Shown: positions 22,926-35,800, counted from the first letter of the stretch. The stretch is 64,000 nucleotides of DNA from Druceiella hillmani (GCA_039881145.1 JAYKKI010000128.1:1021001-1085000), one strand, 5' to 3'. Notes: generated from the letters alone by a model not told the origin. Numbers and translations are program-made.

Positions 22926-25295
22926 TGTGAACTTACAAGTAGTAATATTTTGCTTTTTATTATTTATCCTGTCCGCAAGTACGTTTGCAATATTGTTTCG
23001 AGGAAATTTTGGTGAATGAGGTTCTGATTTTTCCAACTTATGGGATATAATATAGGTTAGGTCATATAAAACTCGTTGTGGTTTTGATTACCATGAAACA
23101 TTCCATAAAAATGTATGCATAATATGTCACTTTAAGATAAAAAATACGTGAAATTACTAAAGTTTGGAGAATTCTCCCTTAAGTTAAATTTTAAGTATAC
23201 AAAATTAGTCCAGTTCTTTCAAATTACGGTGATTCAAATTATAAAAAAATCACCAAAATTCGTCTTTTGATAGAAATAAATATTTTATGAATTACTGAAA
23301 CTTTTATTTAAGAAGTTTTTTTATTTCTTGTTACTAAAAAAATTAAAAATCCCTAAACTGCGTTTCAACTTATACGCTCGCGATATATGCGGTATCCCGT
23401 GCAAGATTATCAGTTTGATAAATTTGTCTGTGCCCACACCTTTGAAATCTTTGTCATAATGCAAATATTAAGGAAAATTGCGCTCACCAATTGTAATTAA
23501 TTTTTCCCCAAGATTGTGTAAAATTATTTACATAGCATAAATTGAATAAATTTTTTTTGGAAAATTGATTAGGTTTCTACAATAAGACAACAAGATGGGC
23601 TTTATTACTGAAATAATAAATTTGTCCCATTAAAATCTTCTTCAAAAATTAAAATTACAATTCAAAAGTATATTTTTCGATAATTTAAACCAAAAGTATT
23701 TATCGCTTGAACGTAGTTTCCCATTATTTTATGTTTCTTAAATATAACAAATTTTACGAAAATATTTTTCTGAATTCCATCTGATTCCCAGCAGCGTTAT
23801 TTATATTCGCTATTATTATATTTTATGTCGCTATATTTAGGCGATTTTTTTATGAATTTCAGCGTTTTTATTATGACAGCTTATAATTAAGATTGTATTT
23901 TAATATTAAAAATTAACACTGCCTTTGTAACAGTTTCTATTCTTTAAATAATTGTAAATTTAATAATACTGTGTGATTGGGTTTCAAACACCACTGAAAC
24001 TCGCTTGTTTTTATTAAATGGAACTTTGTTTTTTATTCATGTTTTATACTAAAAAAATAGATGCAAATACTAATAAAATGCCTACCTTCTATGGATCGTT
24101 TTATAAAAGTAGAAACCTGTCATATTTTAGTGACACTTTCGTGTTATTTTTACACCATGTTGTTTGTTACTTATGTGCCCACATCACATACCAGTGAAGT
24201 GTGAAAAGACCAATATAATTGTAAAGTTAGATTAAACATTGTGCAGCAGGTAAGAGATCATTATCTACTTTAATTTTTTTCTTATTTTATTTTACTTTAA
24301 TTGAAATATAATTGTATCTCATAAACACGTGAGAATGAAAACAGCCAAGTTACTTTTAAAAAATTAGCTATAAATAGTACTAAGATGAAAGCAAAGAAGT
24401 TTTGAGAGTTTCGTTAGAGCAGCATTCGAATAAATAAATGAAATAGAGTTTTGCCCCTAATTCATTGAATGTTATATCTATGCCAACATTGAATTTGGCC
24501 GCAAAAAACTCTTGTCTATTAATTTTATTCCATATAATAAGATTTACAAGACCCCTAGATTTTTCTCCTCATACAACCCTTTGATTTTCAAAGCGATAAA
24601 TGTATTGAATATTTTGATATCTATAATATTCAGTAAATATAGACCTAAACTTCTTTCTCAATCCTTTTAATTTTTTATAATATATTTTTTATAAGTATAA
24701 TTTAAATATGATATATGTAATTTTTCTTTACAAGTAATTTATAAGTAACTTAACAGTAATACTTGCAGAATATTTGGGTTTTAAATATGTTAATACATGT
24801 GTTTATGTCTTTACTATTAAATAGATTCAGTATTATCGGCCTATGTATTATATATACATAACGCAATAGATATCGTGTTTATTCCTAAACGTTTTGAGAG
24901 TTTAATATGGGCAGTTAATAACCTACCATATTTTAATTCGCTTGAAAAATATTGTAAATATTATAAAATCTAAGTTAACGAATGTGCAACTTAATGTTAA
25001 AATGAATCAGTTAAATGGGAAATATATGCATGCATGGAAAATCTCCCATTCCTTGATGGGAAAGTTAAGGACAACAAAATTAAGCAATGAAACAAAATTT
25101 TGCTTGTAATTTTTTATTGCGAAGTTTCTTTATAATTTTACGCACATATTTTTTATTTAATGCGAACTACATACTAGAAATTGAACGTTTCCATTGATGT
25201 ACATATCTTTATGACTTACACGCAATCTTTTTTCTTACTTGGGTATGTTAGTTACCTTAACACTCATATTAACTTCATCTTATAGCCAGTAATTA
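22926..25295. other. A+T-rich DNA, no feature seen
   Basis: No shared repeat, tandem array, RNA gene or motif-bearing frame was found. Confidence 0.4.
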
Positions 25296-25299
25296 ACTC

Positions 25300-25570
25300 T
25301 ACATACTCTATCCACAAATTCAATACAAAACGACGTGTCTTATACTAGAGTAACAATTACCGATATGTGTTACTATTTCCTGGGGGAAATCTCGGTGGAG
25401 TGTTTGTCAGGTAGACAACCCTTTACGACGGACGTGGCTAACATAACTCGGGACCTAATTTCAGTAAGTTTTATTGTATCGTCACTTGGGCGGGCGGCAT
25501 GAATAAATTTATACGGTGCTAGACAGAGAAAGCTTTTTGTGAAGTACTTGTCTATGGTTGTGTAACGTGG
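25300..25570 (+). repeat. interspersed repeat family A, copy 3
   Basis: Shared blocks with copy 1 are GGGGGAAAT, GTCAGG-AG, ACGACGGACGTGGC-like to ACCACGAACGAGC, AACATAACTC, CTAATTTCAGTAAGTTTTA, TCACTTGGGCGGGC and ATGAATAAAT. This is the most G+C-rich of the three copies and may be the least decayed. No coding frame spans it. Confidence 0.55.
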
Positions 25571-26357
25571 GTTTGTTAATGTGCCTATATTGCATCTTAA
25601 CGAGTTTTGCGATTACAAAAAGAGCAAAATGAAGGATAAAATTGTAATGGCAAATAACTTAATTAACTTTTGAATTCAATACAAGTAATTTTATTTATTT
25701 ATTCATCTTGAAAACCATTTAGTCAAGGCAGGAGAAATAGAGGAATTGGATGAACTAAATTGTGCCTGAATGGACGGATATTCATCCTTAACATTGTTTG
25801 TCTTTTATTTCTTAAAGTCTTTATAAAATAAAGGATGACCGACTCAATGGCGGTAATAGAGAACCACTGACTAGGTAGATATAAAGTACGGTGAGTATCA
25901 AATACTGCTTGCAATAGTTCAAGTTTGACACAAAAACTGGTTAAGTGCATATCAGATCATGCATATTATCAATGTTTTATAGTTGTTTCATAAAATGTTA
26001 TGCTACATATACGAGTATTATGTAAATTTTCATTTCATATGTACCCACAAAGGCATGTGGTAGCTGATTAAGGATACTAACATCTCGACAGTTTAACATG
26101 CTACAGCGATTCGTCTACTGCTGCATTCTAAATTAAATATTACGGACATATTTTAACAATTTCTATCAATTTATCTCAAGAACGCTCTAACTAGCTCAGT
26201 TTTGCAATAATTTCATTATGCGTTATTTTGTTAATTTAAAGATTTATTTATAGTTAAAAAAAGTAATGGCTTACACGAAATATACATATTTGAGAGTAAG
26301 CATCGAAATGTATTATCAAGATTTTTTTCGGATTTTCATAGTTTTGTTGGGAAATGG
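25571..26357. other. A+T-rich DNA, no feature seen
   Basis: A 75-codon minus-strand frame at 25723-25950 shows no recognisable motif. Confidence 0.4.
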
Positions 26358-26518
26358 GAGAGGACATATTTGTAAAAAAAGTCCTCTCTTGTAAAAAAGT
26401 TTGGAGGCTGAAAAAATTTGTAAAAAAGTTTGGAGGCTTTGTAGAAGAAACTTTGTAAAAAAGTTTGGAGGCTTTGAAGAGGAAACTTTGTAAAAAAGTT
26501 TGGAAGCTGAAAAAATTA
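26358..26518 (+). repeat. minisatellite of alternating 29- and 36-bp units
   Basis: Four units each begin GTAAAAAAGTTTGGAGGCT. Units 1 and 4 continue with GAAAAAATT, while units 2 and 3 continue with TTGTAGAAGAAACTTT or TTGAAGAGGAAACTTT. The array proper is 26391-26518. It is preceded by a hairpin, GAGAGGAC (26358) with GTCCTCTC (26382). The 94-codon minus-strand frame with repeated Phe-Leu-Gln and Phe-Lys units is a product of the repeat, not evidence for a gene. Confidence 0.93.
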
Positions 26519-27594
26519 AAAAGGATAAATGGAATCAAAATTTAATTTTAAACGACCTAGGGGATATCCCAAATGATGGAATACGCTAAAGTTTTTTTTC
26601 GTATCTACTTCTTTATAAATACCTAATAAAATGGGAAACTTTTTTTTCTTACCTATTAAGCCAGGTTTTTATCTAATCACGTATTGGCAATTAATTTTAA
26701 ATTTCATACACGGGGCTCTAAAATTGCAGAAAGTATGAAAACTAAATTATGGAAATACGTAATAAAAATATGACCACAACATGCATGTTGATAAGACATG
26801 TTATTATTAAAGGAATACAAAATATTTATTATTAAACAAGCTTTATATCAAACTGATAACGTATCAATTAGACAAAAAAATTCTTCATAGCATTAAAATG
26901 TGAGTTTTTCAGTACAGCGGAAAGTGCAGTATCCTAATTAATTTACTTGGTTGAATTAAAGTAATTTTTCTTTTATTTAGAGGAAAGAAAAATTACTTGA
27001 AGAATTCAGCATTTAATCCTTAGTTCGGTATTAGATCTAACCCATCCATTGTTATTTTCTATTCATGTACTGTAAAAATGAAATTGAAACACGATAAAAG
27101 TTTTAAATTTTTGAAGAAAATATTAAATTTTTTGTAGTCACTCCCATTAATACAAACGTTTCAGTTTATGTGATATGAAAAATTATTTATTTGCAATAAC
27201 TAATAAATATGAGCAACGAGAAAAATACGACGCAGATTAAAAATAAAAATAAGCAGGTGTTTCTACTTGTGAATTTGGTGCAGATACAGATGAGATAAGA
27301 TGTAGCGCTAAAACCCCTACTATAGATTAGGAGTGGCTTTATTTTCGTATTCTCTTACAAGTACTAAATAACAAATAATAGACAGGTTTAAATTTTACTT
27401 TGTCAGACTCTTCTGATAGCTAATATAATAATTTTCTTTAACGTCCGAACTCCACTTAAGTAATATATAATACATGATTCTGATGCATGACACGCGATTT
27501 GGCAAACGATCTGACACGTAACTTGTAATTCATCATAATATTTACGTAGGTAAATAAATACATGTGCGTCTACTCACGGAGTTGCACGTCACAA
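26519..27594. other. A+T-rich DNA, no feature seen
   Basis: I see nothing beyond a self-complementary AAAGTAATTTTTC/GAAAAATTACTT pair near 26958-26999. Confidence 0.4.
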
Positions 27595-27845
27595 TATATA
27601 TCTCGCACAACGCCAGTAATATCTATCAACATGCCATTGCAAGTTACCAATAATGTTATAGTGGAATTTTGACGTGAACAAATGATGCAATTGCTTAGAA
27701 CTGATTGGTAATTTAATAAGTGTACCCGAGAATATCGTGGAATTGTTACCTTAAGACGCTTTGCGCAAATACAACAACAGTTTTCTGCTATTTCTGATTC
27801 TAAATTACTTCACATAATATATGTTTTTAAAGTAAATATATAATT

Positions 27846-27916
<71 letters not shown>

Positions 27917-28370
27917 AATAAGCCCATTGTCAACTCGAACAAAATGTGTTCTTAATGATATGATCGATAAAACTTAAAATATATTGAAGTCATGTTTATA
28001 AAAATGGCAATTTCTATAAACGTAGTTTCGATATGGCAGTAAAATTCATCATTATGGCGGCATTGCAAGCTACCGATAATGTTATGATGGCATTTTGACC
28101 GACAATACAAGTGATCAGAATTGATTGGTGATTTAATACCGGTACATAAGAATATCGTAAAATTGCTACCCGATATAACTATTTCATACTCTTCTTGTAG
28201 CCCCCCCGAGGGCGCTTTGCCTAAGTACCTTCAAGTACAACAACAATACTGTACTGTTTCTAGACATAAATGATATGGCATATGGTGTGCTATTAGAGTA
28301 AAAATGTAATTTATAACATACATCACCTTCAATTTGAACACATTTAAGATATGATCGATAAACACCGATA
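27595..28370 (+). repeat. direct duplication of ~200 bp flanking an (AT)n tract
   Basis: The block at 27625-27790 aligns with 28045-28250. Shared pieces in order are CATTGCAAG-TACC-ATAATGTTAT, GG-ATTTTGAC, TTGATTGGT-ATTTAAT, ACC-GAGAATATCGT, AATTG-TACC, GCGCTTTGC and ACAACAACA. A further shared piece, GAACA...TAATGATATGATCGATAAA, follows each at 27938-27972 and 28336-28362. The (AT)n at 27848-27914 lies within the first period. This is an imperfect tandem duplication with a period near 410 bases. Confidence 0.7.
27848..27914. repeat. (AT)n microsatellite
   Basis: This is a pure AT dinucleotide run of more than 30 units. Confidence 0.98.
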
Positions 28371-29863
28371 GTCGGAAACACAAATTTAACTTTAAATAAA
28401 CTTTTACGTTTCTTGATAAAACGTGAATAGCAATAAACAAAAACAAAGTCGGACGCTGATCGTCTCGTAGCCCCGTGTTAGTTTTCGCTCAAACAAATAC
28501 CGAAATTATAAATGATATGATACATAGGTAGGTACAAACATTGTTCGTTTTTGTATTCCTGCAGATTTAGCAATGTTTAATTAAAATGTTTTTCAATATC
28601 TAGATAAAAGGTTCAAGGTAAGGGAAAAAGTTTCTGGAACATATCGAATCATATATTTGTCAGGTTTTATAAAAATTTTACTATTCTACTTTAGTTTTTA
28701 GCGACTGAATTGGGTGAGAATAGTCAAATACGGAGATTTGTTTTGGTTTCGTTTAAAATCTAATTTTAGATTCAATGGTAAAATACACTTAAACCGAAAA
28801 ACAATAATGATCGTATAATTGTTGCAGTTTGGCATGCAAATAGAAAGAAATGAATTTATTAAATTTTACTAAACGTTTTTCTTCTTATTACTATTTTTAA
28901 TTGATTAGGAAAACTGCCATTTTTATAAACACGACTACAATATGTCTGAGTTTTTTCTGATATTTAAATCAGCATCGATTAAAAACGGTGAAATAGTTAG
29001 TATCTTGGCTCATTAGTGATTTCATCAGTAACGAGTAAAAATTATATTCCAAACTTTTAAGTTATTTGTGATAATTATTTATATGCATTATATTCTTTAT
29101 GCCCAATTGTTTTGGTAGCTGATTAATAGACGCATTTGCATAATAAGAGTATTTATACACAAAATGAGCAAATATAATTACATTCATATCAATTCTTCAG
29201 CTGAATTGAAATTAAAAGAGGTATTTATGTAGATACTCCATATAAGCTAGATAATTCCAAACAGGAGAGATTTAGTAGTTCTTCTGCTTCATTTTTAGTT
29301 CAGTTTATTTATTTCCACCTGAAAAAAATTAGATTTTGACGCTATTAATTTTAATTTCAATATATTCAGTGCATAGAGGTTGATTTGAAAAAAATAATGT
29401 CTTAAGGAAATATAACTGCTCATTTATTAAGGCTTTGATCTTTTTTAGAAAACTTTTGAGAGAGGTTTAGAACTTTTTATAATTTAGACCTGAAGTATCA
29501 GTTACCAGCAGTGCATTTTTTTTACAATATGCAAGCATAATTTTTTATGATTAAACAGTAAATTTATTACAATGTAAAAATATATCTAATAAGTTTACAC
29601 AGTTTGATAAAGATGTACCAATAATCCGGCAGTTTTTCAGGAATTAATGAAAAAACCAAATTTTTAAATTTGTCACATTTTGTCTTGACTTCTATTTGTT
29701 TGTCTCAGACGTAACAGATAATTTTATTAGTAAACACAAAATCTTGGGTAGATTGTGTGTTTATCCCTCCTGTCCTTTTTGGACAATATTACAAAGTTAC
29801 ATTTAATTTCATACCACTTTTTACGCGAATCAAAACCCAGGCGTGTTTTAATATTATACTGTA
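28371..29863. other. A+T-rich DNA, little structure
   Basis: Around 28915-28945 the sequence ACTGCCATTTTTATAAACACG resembles a piece at 28000-28030 in reverse orientation, so another decayed fragment of the adjacent duplication may lie here. Nothing else is seen. Confidence 0.4.
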
Positions 29864-29968
29864 CCCATGGTGCTTCCCTATATAACTAAACCCATAATGC
29901 TTCGATATATAACTGAACCCATGATGCTTCCCTATATAACTGAACCCATGGTACTTCCCTATATAAAT
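29864..29968 (+). repeat. 27-bp tandem repeat, four units
   Basis: Units start at 29864, 29891, 29918 and 29945, each CCCATGRTGCTTCCCTATAT then AACTGAA, with one to three differences. Because the period is nine codons, one frame stays open and encodes (E/K)P-(M/I)-(M/V)-LPYIT repeats, beginning at an ATG in the first unit and ending at 30076. I see no splice signals or homologue. A tandem repeat is the sufficient explanation. Confidence 0.95.
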
Positions 29969-30029
29969 TTGTTTCTTTATTTTATAATTATTGTTTGTAA
30001 GGTTTTATACAATTTATGTAAAGAGGTTA

Positions 30030-31812
30030 TGATTATTTCTTTATTTATTTACTTATTTATTTACCTATTTTTCTAAAAGCTTAGAAAACTAAGTAAGCAG
30101 TGGCAGACTTATTTTCACAAGAGTAATCTCCTAAAGCCAACTACAATGAATTAGATGAGAATATTATGTGCTGTGGCAGACTGTAAGTGATTTTTAGACA
30201 TTAATTAATTATACATAAAATTTAAAATAGATAATATTGCCTGGTAATACAATAAGATTAATTAAAAACCAAAGCAAAACGACACTTTAGGAGCACGGAG
30301 GGCAAGGATGGATTATGATGTAAGGTTAAAGTTTAGGTAATTACAATATTTCAAAACAATATTTGATTCAATTTTTAAAGTTATTTTAAGTAAAAATGTC
30401 AAAAAATTGTTTCAACAGCACAATTTTGCTAGAACGTGATATAAAGTTGAAACTAGTAGGAAAATTAAAGTAGATTCATTCGCAACTTTTATTCCGTACG
30501 CGTCTGATTTTGAGATCTTAAAAATGAAGTAGCTCAAGTATGTCACTTCACACCGTCTTTCTATGTGTAGTCTAAGTCAGCAAAATTGTTTGTGGAGTTC
30601 TAAACCCAACCACATAAATCACGAAATATGAACCTGGTGAACGATATTTAAAATGTGACTGTGAAATATAAGACGTTGATTAGCGAAGAAAACCAGATTA
30701 GGAGCAAACAAAAATATATATATTCCTGACGAAATATTGGTCTGTACTTGAAAAAGACAGACTAAAAATAAATGGTGTATGAGGATTTATTTTAATGGTG
30801 GTATTTTTGACATCTCAAAATCAGATGTGTATTGAAAGAAAATTTCACATGAATCTACTTTAATCTATCCCTCAATAAAAAAAAATCGTTTTCTTTTTAA
30901 AATATTGTAATAAAATTCAATTATTAATAAACGTTACTTTATATTTTAATTTACTTATTACAGAATAATGTTTTCACATATTATTTCAGTAACTTTTAAA
31001 GAAGGATTACAGAGGAAATTATTTCATCATTATTACAGCACTCCACCATTCCAGGAATTTCAAGAGGTTCTAAGAAATTATTATATATTAAAAGAAACTT
31101 TGAAAAACTTAAATTGTGTGAAGGATATTAATTAATTAAAAAATACGCTTGAGACGTTGGCATTATATGGGTCTGACACGTTAATTTCATCTACTTTGCT
31201 CCATAAATATGGTGTATCTTCTAATGATTCAGAGAAAGTAGTTTCGTGTAAATTATTTGACTATTTAGAGCAAGTAGAATACGGGAAACGTAAAAACTGA
31301 AAAAATCGTATGCCTCTTAAATAGAAAACCACTATAGTAAAGTATATCCACTTACTCTGCAGTATCAGAAGGTTTTGGTAGCATATTTGACGTAATAAAC
31401 CGGGAACCAGTTTGCATTATACATTTTAAAAAAATGATTAATGGTTAGGTCAATAAAAATATAATTATTGAATGATTATATAAACATTTATAAAATATTC
31501 AATATATTTTCATCCTATTAGTATAGGTCTAAGCTTCTTTAATAGTTCTAAGTAGTTATAATCTGCACCTTATTGTTATTCATTGAAATGTTTAGGATTT
31601 GATTAATATGCATCATTAATTTGCAAACTTGCCGCAACCCAACTTTTGATGAACAGAATCCAACCGCAACATATGTGAAATTTAGAATAGGGAAAATCTT
31701 TCAGGAGTGTTCAGAACAAGCAAAAGTTCAAAAACAATAAATGGAAAAATGAAATTTTACAACTTAGTTTAATATATTGGAAGTAAACATAGCAAACAAA
31801 TTGTACATAATT
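30030..31812. other. A+T-rich DNA starting with a TTTA-rich run
   Basis: A short (TTTA/TTAC)n run at 30038-30070 opens this stretch. The remainder contains no feature I can support. Confidence 0.4.
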
Positions 31813-31814
31813 AA

Positions 31815-31935
31815 ATGAAACTACGTGATGTAGTATTATTTCTACTTTCTTTAATTTCTTCACCACGACCTAGGTTTCGTTGTATTACAACATCTTCAGG
31901 TGGGATATTAGCAAAGATAGTGATCTAATCGATAT
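31815..31935 (-). mobile_element. family F repeat, copy 2 (inverted)
   Basis: The plus strand reads ATTAAATGAAACTACGTGATG, then CACCACGACCTAGGTTTCG, then CATCTTCAGGTGGGATATTA, the exact reverse complement of most of copies 1 and 3. It stands head to head with copy 3. The centre, TAGCAAAGATA-gtgatctaatcga-TATCTTTGCTA, is itself complementary, so the pair makes a hairpin with arms over 100 bases long. The minus-strand hammerhead-like core lies at 31863-31903. Confidence 0.85.
31863..31903 (-). ncRNA. hammerhead-ribozyme-like fold, copy 2
   Basis: Read on the minus strand, this is CCAC, CTGAAGA, T, GTTGT-AAT-ACAAC, GAAA, ACC-TA-GGT (its first A shared with the last A of GAAA), C, GTGG. It is identical to copy 1 in every core and stem position, including the single extra T before stem II. 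Activity is untested. Confidence 0.48.
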
Positions 31936-31936
31936 C

Positions 31937-32095
31937 TTTGCTAATATCTCACCTGAAGATGTTGTAATACAACGAAACCTAGGTCGTGGTAAAGAAATTA
32001 AAGAAAGTAGAAATAATACTACATCACCTAGTTTCATTTAATTGTGAATAATGAATTTCTACAAAATTAACGCCAAATATATTCAATATTTCAAA
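31937..32095 (+). mobile_element. family F repeat, copy 3
   Basis: This copy matches copy 1 almost base for base from TTTGCTAATATC to ACGCCAAATATATTCAA. Differences seen are CTCAC for CCCAC and CACCTAG for CACGTAG. The element therefore ends at or after CCAAATATATTCAA in both copies, where the flanks diverge (AATCTGTG versus TATTTCAA). Confidence 0.85.
31949..31989 (+). ncRNA. hammerhead-ribozyme-like fold, copy 3
   Basis: Stem I 5' strand is TCAC here, so its outer pair with GTGG becomes a U-G wobble and pairing is kept. Core CTGAAGA is at 31953-31959, GAAA at 31974-31977 and the cleavage-site C at 31985. The change that preserves pairing is weak support for a constrained fold. Confidence 0.48.
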
Positions 32096-32679
32096 CAAAT
32101 TTTAAAAAAGTTTTTTTACCAAAAAATTAATTAAATAATAAAATTGCTCATGTAAAGACATTAAAATGTGAATTAGATTCCTATATACACGAATTATTGA
32201 ATGTAACAAAAACGAATACCCCTGTTAAATTTCCGTACTGGATCATTGTCAAATAATTCAACAAACTTAGACAATATTCAGACACTGATTAAATGAGTCA
32301 GAATAAGTATTCTTTACAAAATTATGGTCTAAATATACAAAGTTCTGTTTGTCAATGCAGCGTTCAGTGGAATGATCCTTTCCAATGAGATTTGCAATTA
32401 CAGCCAAAGATAAGATGTCAGTCCGTATCTAACTTTGTTTTAATTTATTCCGGTTAATTTTATATGAAGACGAAGAAGATGTCGTTGGAGTTATGCTCAC
32501 GTTTCCCCTAATTTTATTTGTTAAGCTTGTTTGTGAAAAATAATGAATGACAAATACAATATTAAGTTTTGTGTTGACTTTAAGGCTGGCAGTAGTTTTG
32601 TAAAAATTTTTAATAACTTTTTGCTCAGATACTTAGAAACAACTCAACATGACTTAATAGGATTAAACTATTATTATAT
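32096..32679. other. A+T-rich DNA, no feature seen
   Basis: I see nothing here. The 66-codon frame at 32543-32743 runs into the adjacent repeat. Confidence 0.4.
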
Positions 32680-32870
32680 CATTCATGGCTCCACCTGTCA
32701 GTCCGTCGATCACAGCCTTTGTCCCAGTAACTGTTTAACGTAGACACGTGAAATTTATCATATTGGCAAAGCATATTAATTAACCCTTGTATGTCTAAAT
32801 ATGGCACCATCAAAAATACTTATATGGACCTTTTAGAGGGGGTAATTCCAACTATTCCAAAACAATCATA
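32680..32870 (+). repeat. probable interspersed repeat fragment
   Basis: CATGGCTCCACCTGTCAGTCC, GTCGATCACAGCCTTTGTCCC and AGTAACTGTTTAACGTAGAC form the phrase 'GTC.GTC..TCACAGCC.TT..CC.GTAAC.G.TTA'. I recall this phrase from dispersed insect repeats. It is followed by GACACGTGAAATTTATCAT and CATTAATTAACCCTTGTATG. No second copy is in this window, so the assignment rests on memory. Confidence 0.35.
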
Positions 32871-35800
32871 AATATTTTCTGATTTTACGTAAGCTGTCTT
32901 ACGTACAGACTATTCTAGATATATCGCTAAAGTATATTCACAACATTTTTCTGAGAAACTCTGATATAGAAATTTACCGTAAAAATAAAGCATTTTAAAT
33001 TGCTTATATATCAAAAGTTTACTTTCAAAATTACTGATGTAAAAATGTTTGAGGAAAATTAAAATTATGGAATTTGAAATTTTGGAGCTGTTCTTTCGCT
33101 GAAATATGAGAAGCATGAGAATAGAAACTCTCCAGAGTAATCTGAATTTAACTTGGAATTTATTTAAATAAGGCTTTTTACTTATTTTAATTAAACAGAA
33201 GAGGTTTTCCCAGGTGAAGATTATCGAAGCGAAAAAAAATTCCTTACTTTAAATTGATTTTAAATATGGTACAAATTTTTTTCATACATGGTCCCATATT
33301 ACATAAATATATATTCCTCCAATAATATATCTCTTCACTGCAGTTTGTTCAAAGTTTCTGCGCTGTTTTGAGTTTTAAGCTTTTTCAACATATAATGCAT
33401 TTTCAATAAATTTAGTTTCAGGTTAACTATATAAATATTATTTAACAGTTTATGTATATTGTCAGTAGAAAATTGGTTTAAAAAACTGCCGATCCTCTGT
33501 TTAAAAATACTTTTATGCAAGCATAATCTATGTAACACTCACAAATTCAATACGAGATAAATATACATCGAAGTATTCCTACATCATCTGTGAATTAAAA
33601 AACAACATACGATTTGTATATCTTTTATTTTATACACTACTATGAGGTATACAATGTACTTTGGTTATACTACAGACCTTGAGATACATGTAAATTACTG
33701 ACGAAGAGGCTTTATTTTCATACATAATTTTTTTTCTATTTAGTAACTTACGTAATTTTCGGATTCTTTGTGCTAACTCCACCAATGCAACGTTTTTAAA
33801 TATTAGTTTTATCTTGTAAGTTTGTTAATAAATATTGAACATCACAGAAATAACCAAAACTCCATCACAATTCGAAATCGTCGTATACGGAGACTTTCAA
33901 ATAGTAACATAAAATTGACGTCGGTAGAACTAAACCCATTAAATTTTATCTGTCCTTTTTACTACGGGCGAAAAGTTGAAGAACTGTTTTCCTGCTAGTT
34001 CAAGACGAACACTAACAAAGTTTAGATAACATACTTTCCTTGTCTCGGCTTTTGTGAATTTTAAAGTTTATATCGATGTCGGTTCTGTTAGCTGCATATG
34101 CAATTTTACATCTTACAATGCCATTTTTTATATACATGATATGGGAAATAAACTTTTGAGGTAACAGTAAAATTCTCACTCGAGATTTTTGTTCACGGTT
34201 GGACACATATAAACGTTTAATATTATTTGCTTTTTCTATTAAACTGTTTAGAAATGTTAATATAATTTTTCATAATGTAAATATATCACCTAGTATGCCG
34301 TTCATGGAAGTAAAAACATTGCTTATATGTCATCGGAAAGACTGAGTTAAAAATATTCAAAAACAATTTTTTTAGATATTGAAGTATTTCTTTTAGATAT
34401 TGTTGAAAATATTTAGAAAAAAACATTTCGTCGTCTCTTTCTCTGAAATTCTAGAAAATTATGTAAAAAAACATAAAATTACTAAGAGCTAATCTAAAAA
34501 ACACAATAATTCTAAATTTTGAGAAATTTACCATAGTTTCACACATCTGAAAGAATCACTGGGTAATATAATAATGTACCAAAAAATAATTTTAATGTCT
34601 TTAAATACTAGGACGCATTGAAGTGTTTAACACGTGGCCCTGAAATTAAACATACATTCACTAAATTATTTTCATTTCTCAACGCAGTCACTGCATAACT
34701 AAATGCATCCATTTCATTTTATTTCGAAAGTCATTATAAAATTCAACGTTTATAAAATTTCTTCTCAAGACTTTCAATATACGTGCTGTTGCAAAATTTT
34801 GATGTTCAATCACCTCCAAATAATCGAATAAAATAGTGAGTTGTTTAACGGAATGGAGCCTCTGTACTCATCTGATAGACACCTTAGAAAATCATAATTC
34901 ATTGAGAATGATATTTTGAGTTTGTATGAAAGAGACGCTTATAACCTTAGGTATATGTTCAATTTTGTATCTGTTATCTGCAATGACCAAATTGTAAATT
35001 TTTCCAACGTTTTCTTACTTAGTCATATTTGACGGCCCTCCACCTCCACTATCTTTATTGCATGTTTAATTGCATGTTGACCACATTTTAATTATTGTAT
35101 ACGACTGAGCAGATTCTTCCAGCATCACCACTATGTCGCCATCAATCTGCTTCGGTGTTAATTCTTTCTTTAACAGGTACTATTCGATATTCAGTAAATG
35201 ACCAATCAATTCAAGAATTCTTATTCAAGGAATTCGTCTTTTGTCATCAATTAAATTAGTTTAAACTAGAAAACAAAAGCAACAAAAAATGAAACGTTTC
35301 ACAGAGATAATCAAATATTTGTAAATATAACAAGACTAGTACGACTACAATATCATAATTACGTGAGTAAGAGGCCGCAAACTTTCTATTCCAGCCTTGT
35401 AGTTTAATAGAAATTCTATGCACTTTAGAATGTTCATATGTGCCTGAATATGTCCGTAGATACTTTGCAGGTTTTATTTCAAAGAATGTAGTATCATTTC
35501 TACTTTTATTTTGGATGAGTAAGTTACATTTATTATAACTTAGAGTTCAATCCTACTATTCAAAAAATGCAATGTCCCATGTCATATAGGCAACTTTTCA
35601 CCTATATTCAACAACTCCATTTAATGAAATTGTAAAAAATTATTTAAAAGACTCTGATAAAAAATGTCTTGCTTCTAATAGTTAATATTTACTTCATATT
35701 CTTTCAAATTCATTTCGAACTTGTAACTATTTTCGAACAGCAAGTTCAAACAGTATTTTTCAAAAATAATTTATATATAAGCACACAGGTGATGGTTAAC

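Noticed and set aside
26254..26538. 94-codon minus-strand frame with repeated Phe-Leu-Gln units
   Set aside because: It is fully explained by the minisatellite at 26391-26518. It has no homologue I recognise and no repeat-independent conserved part.
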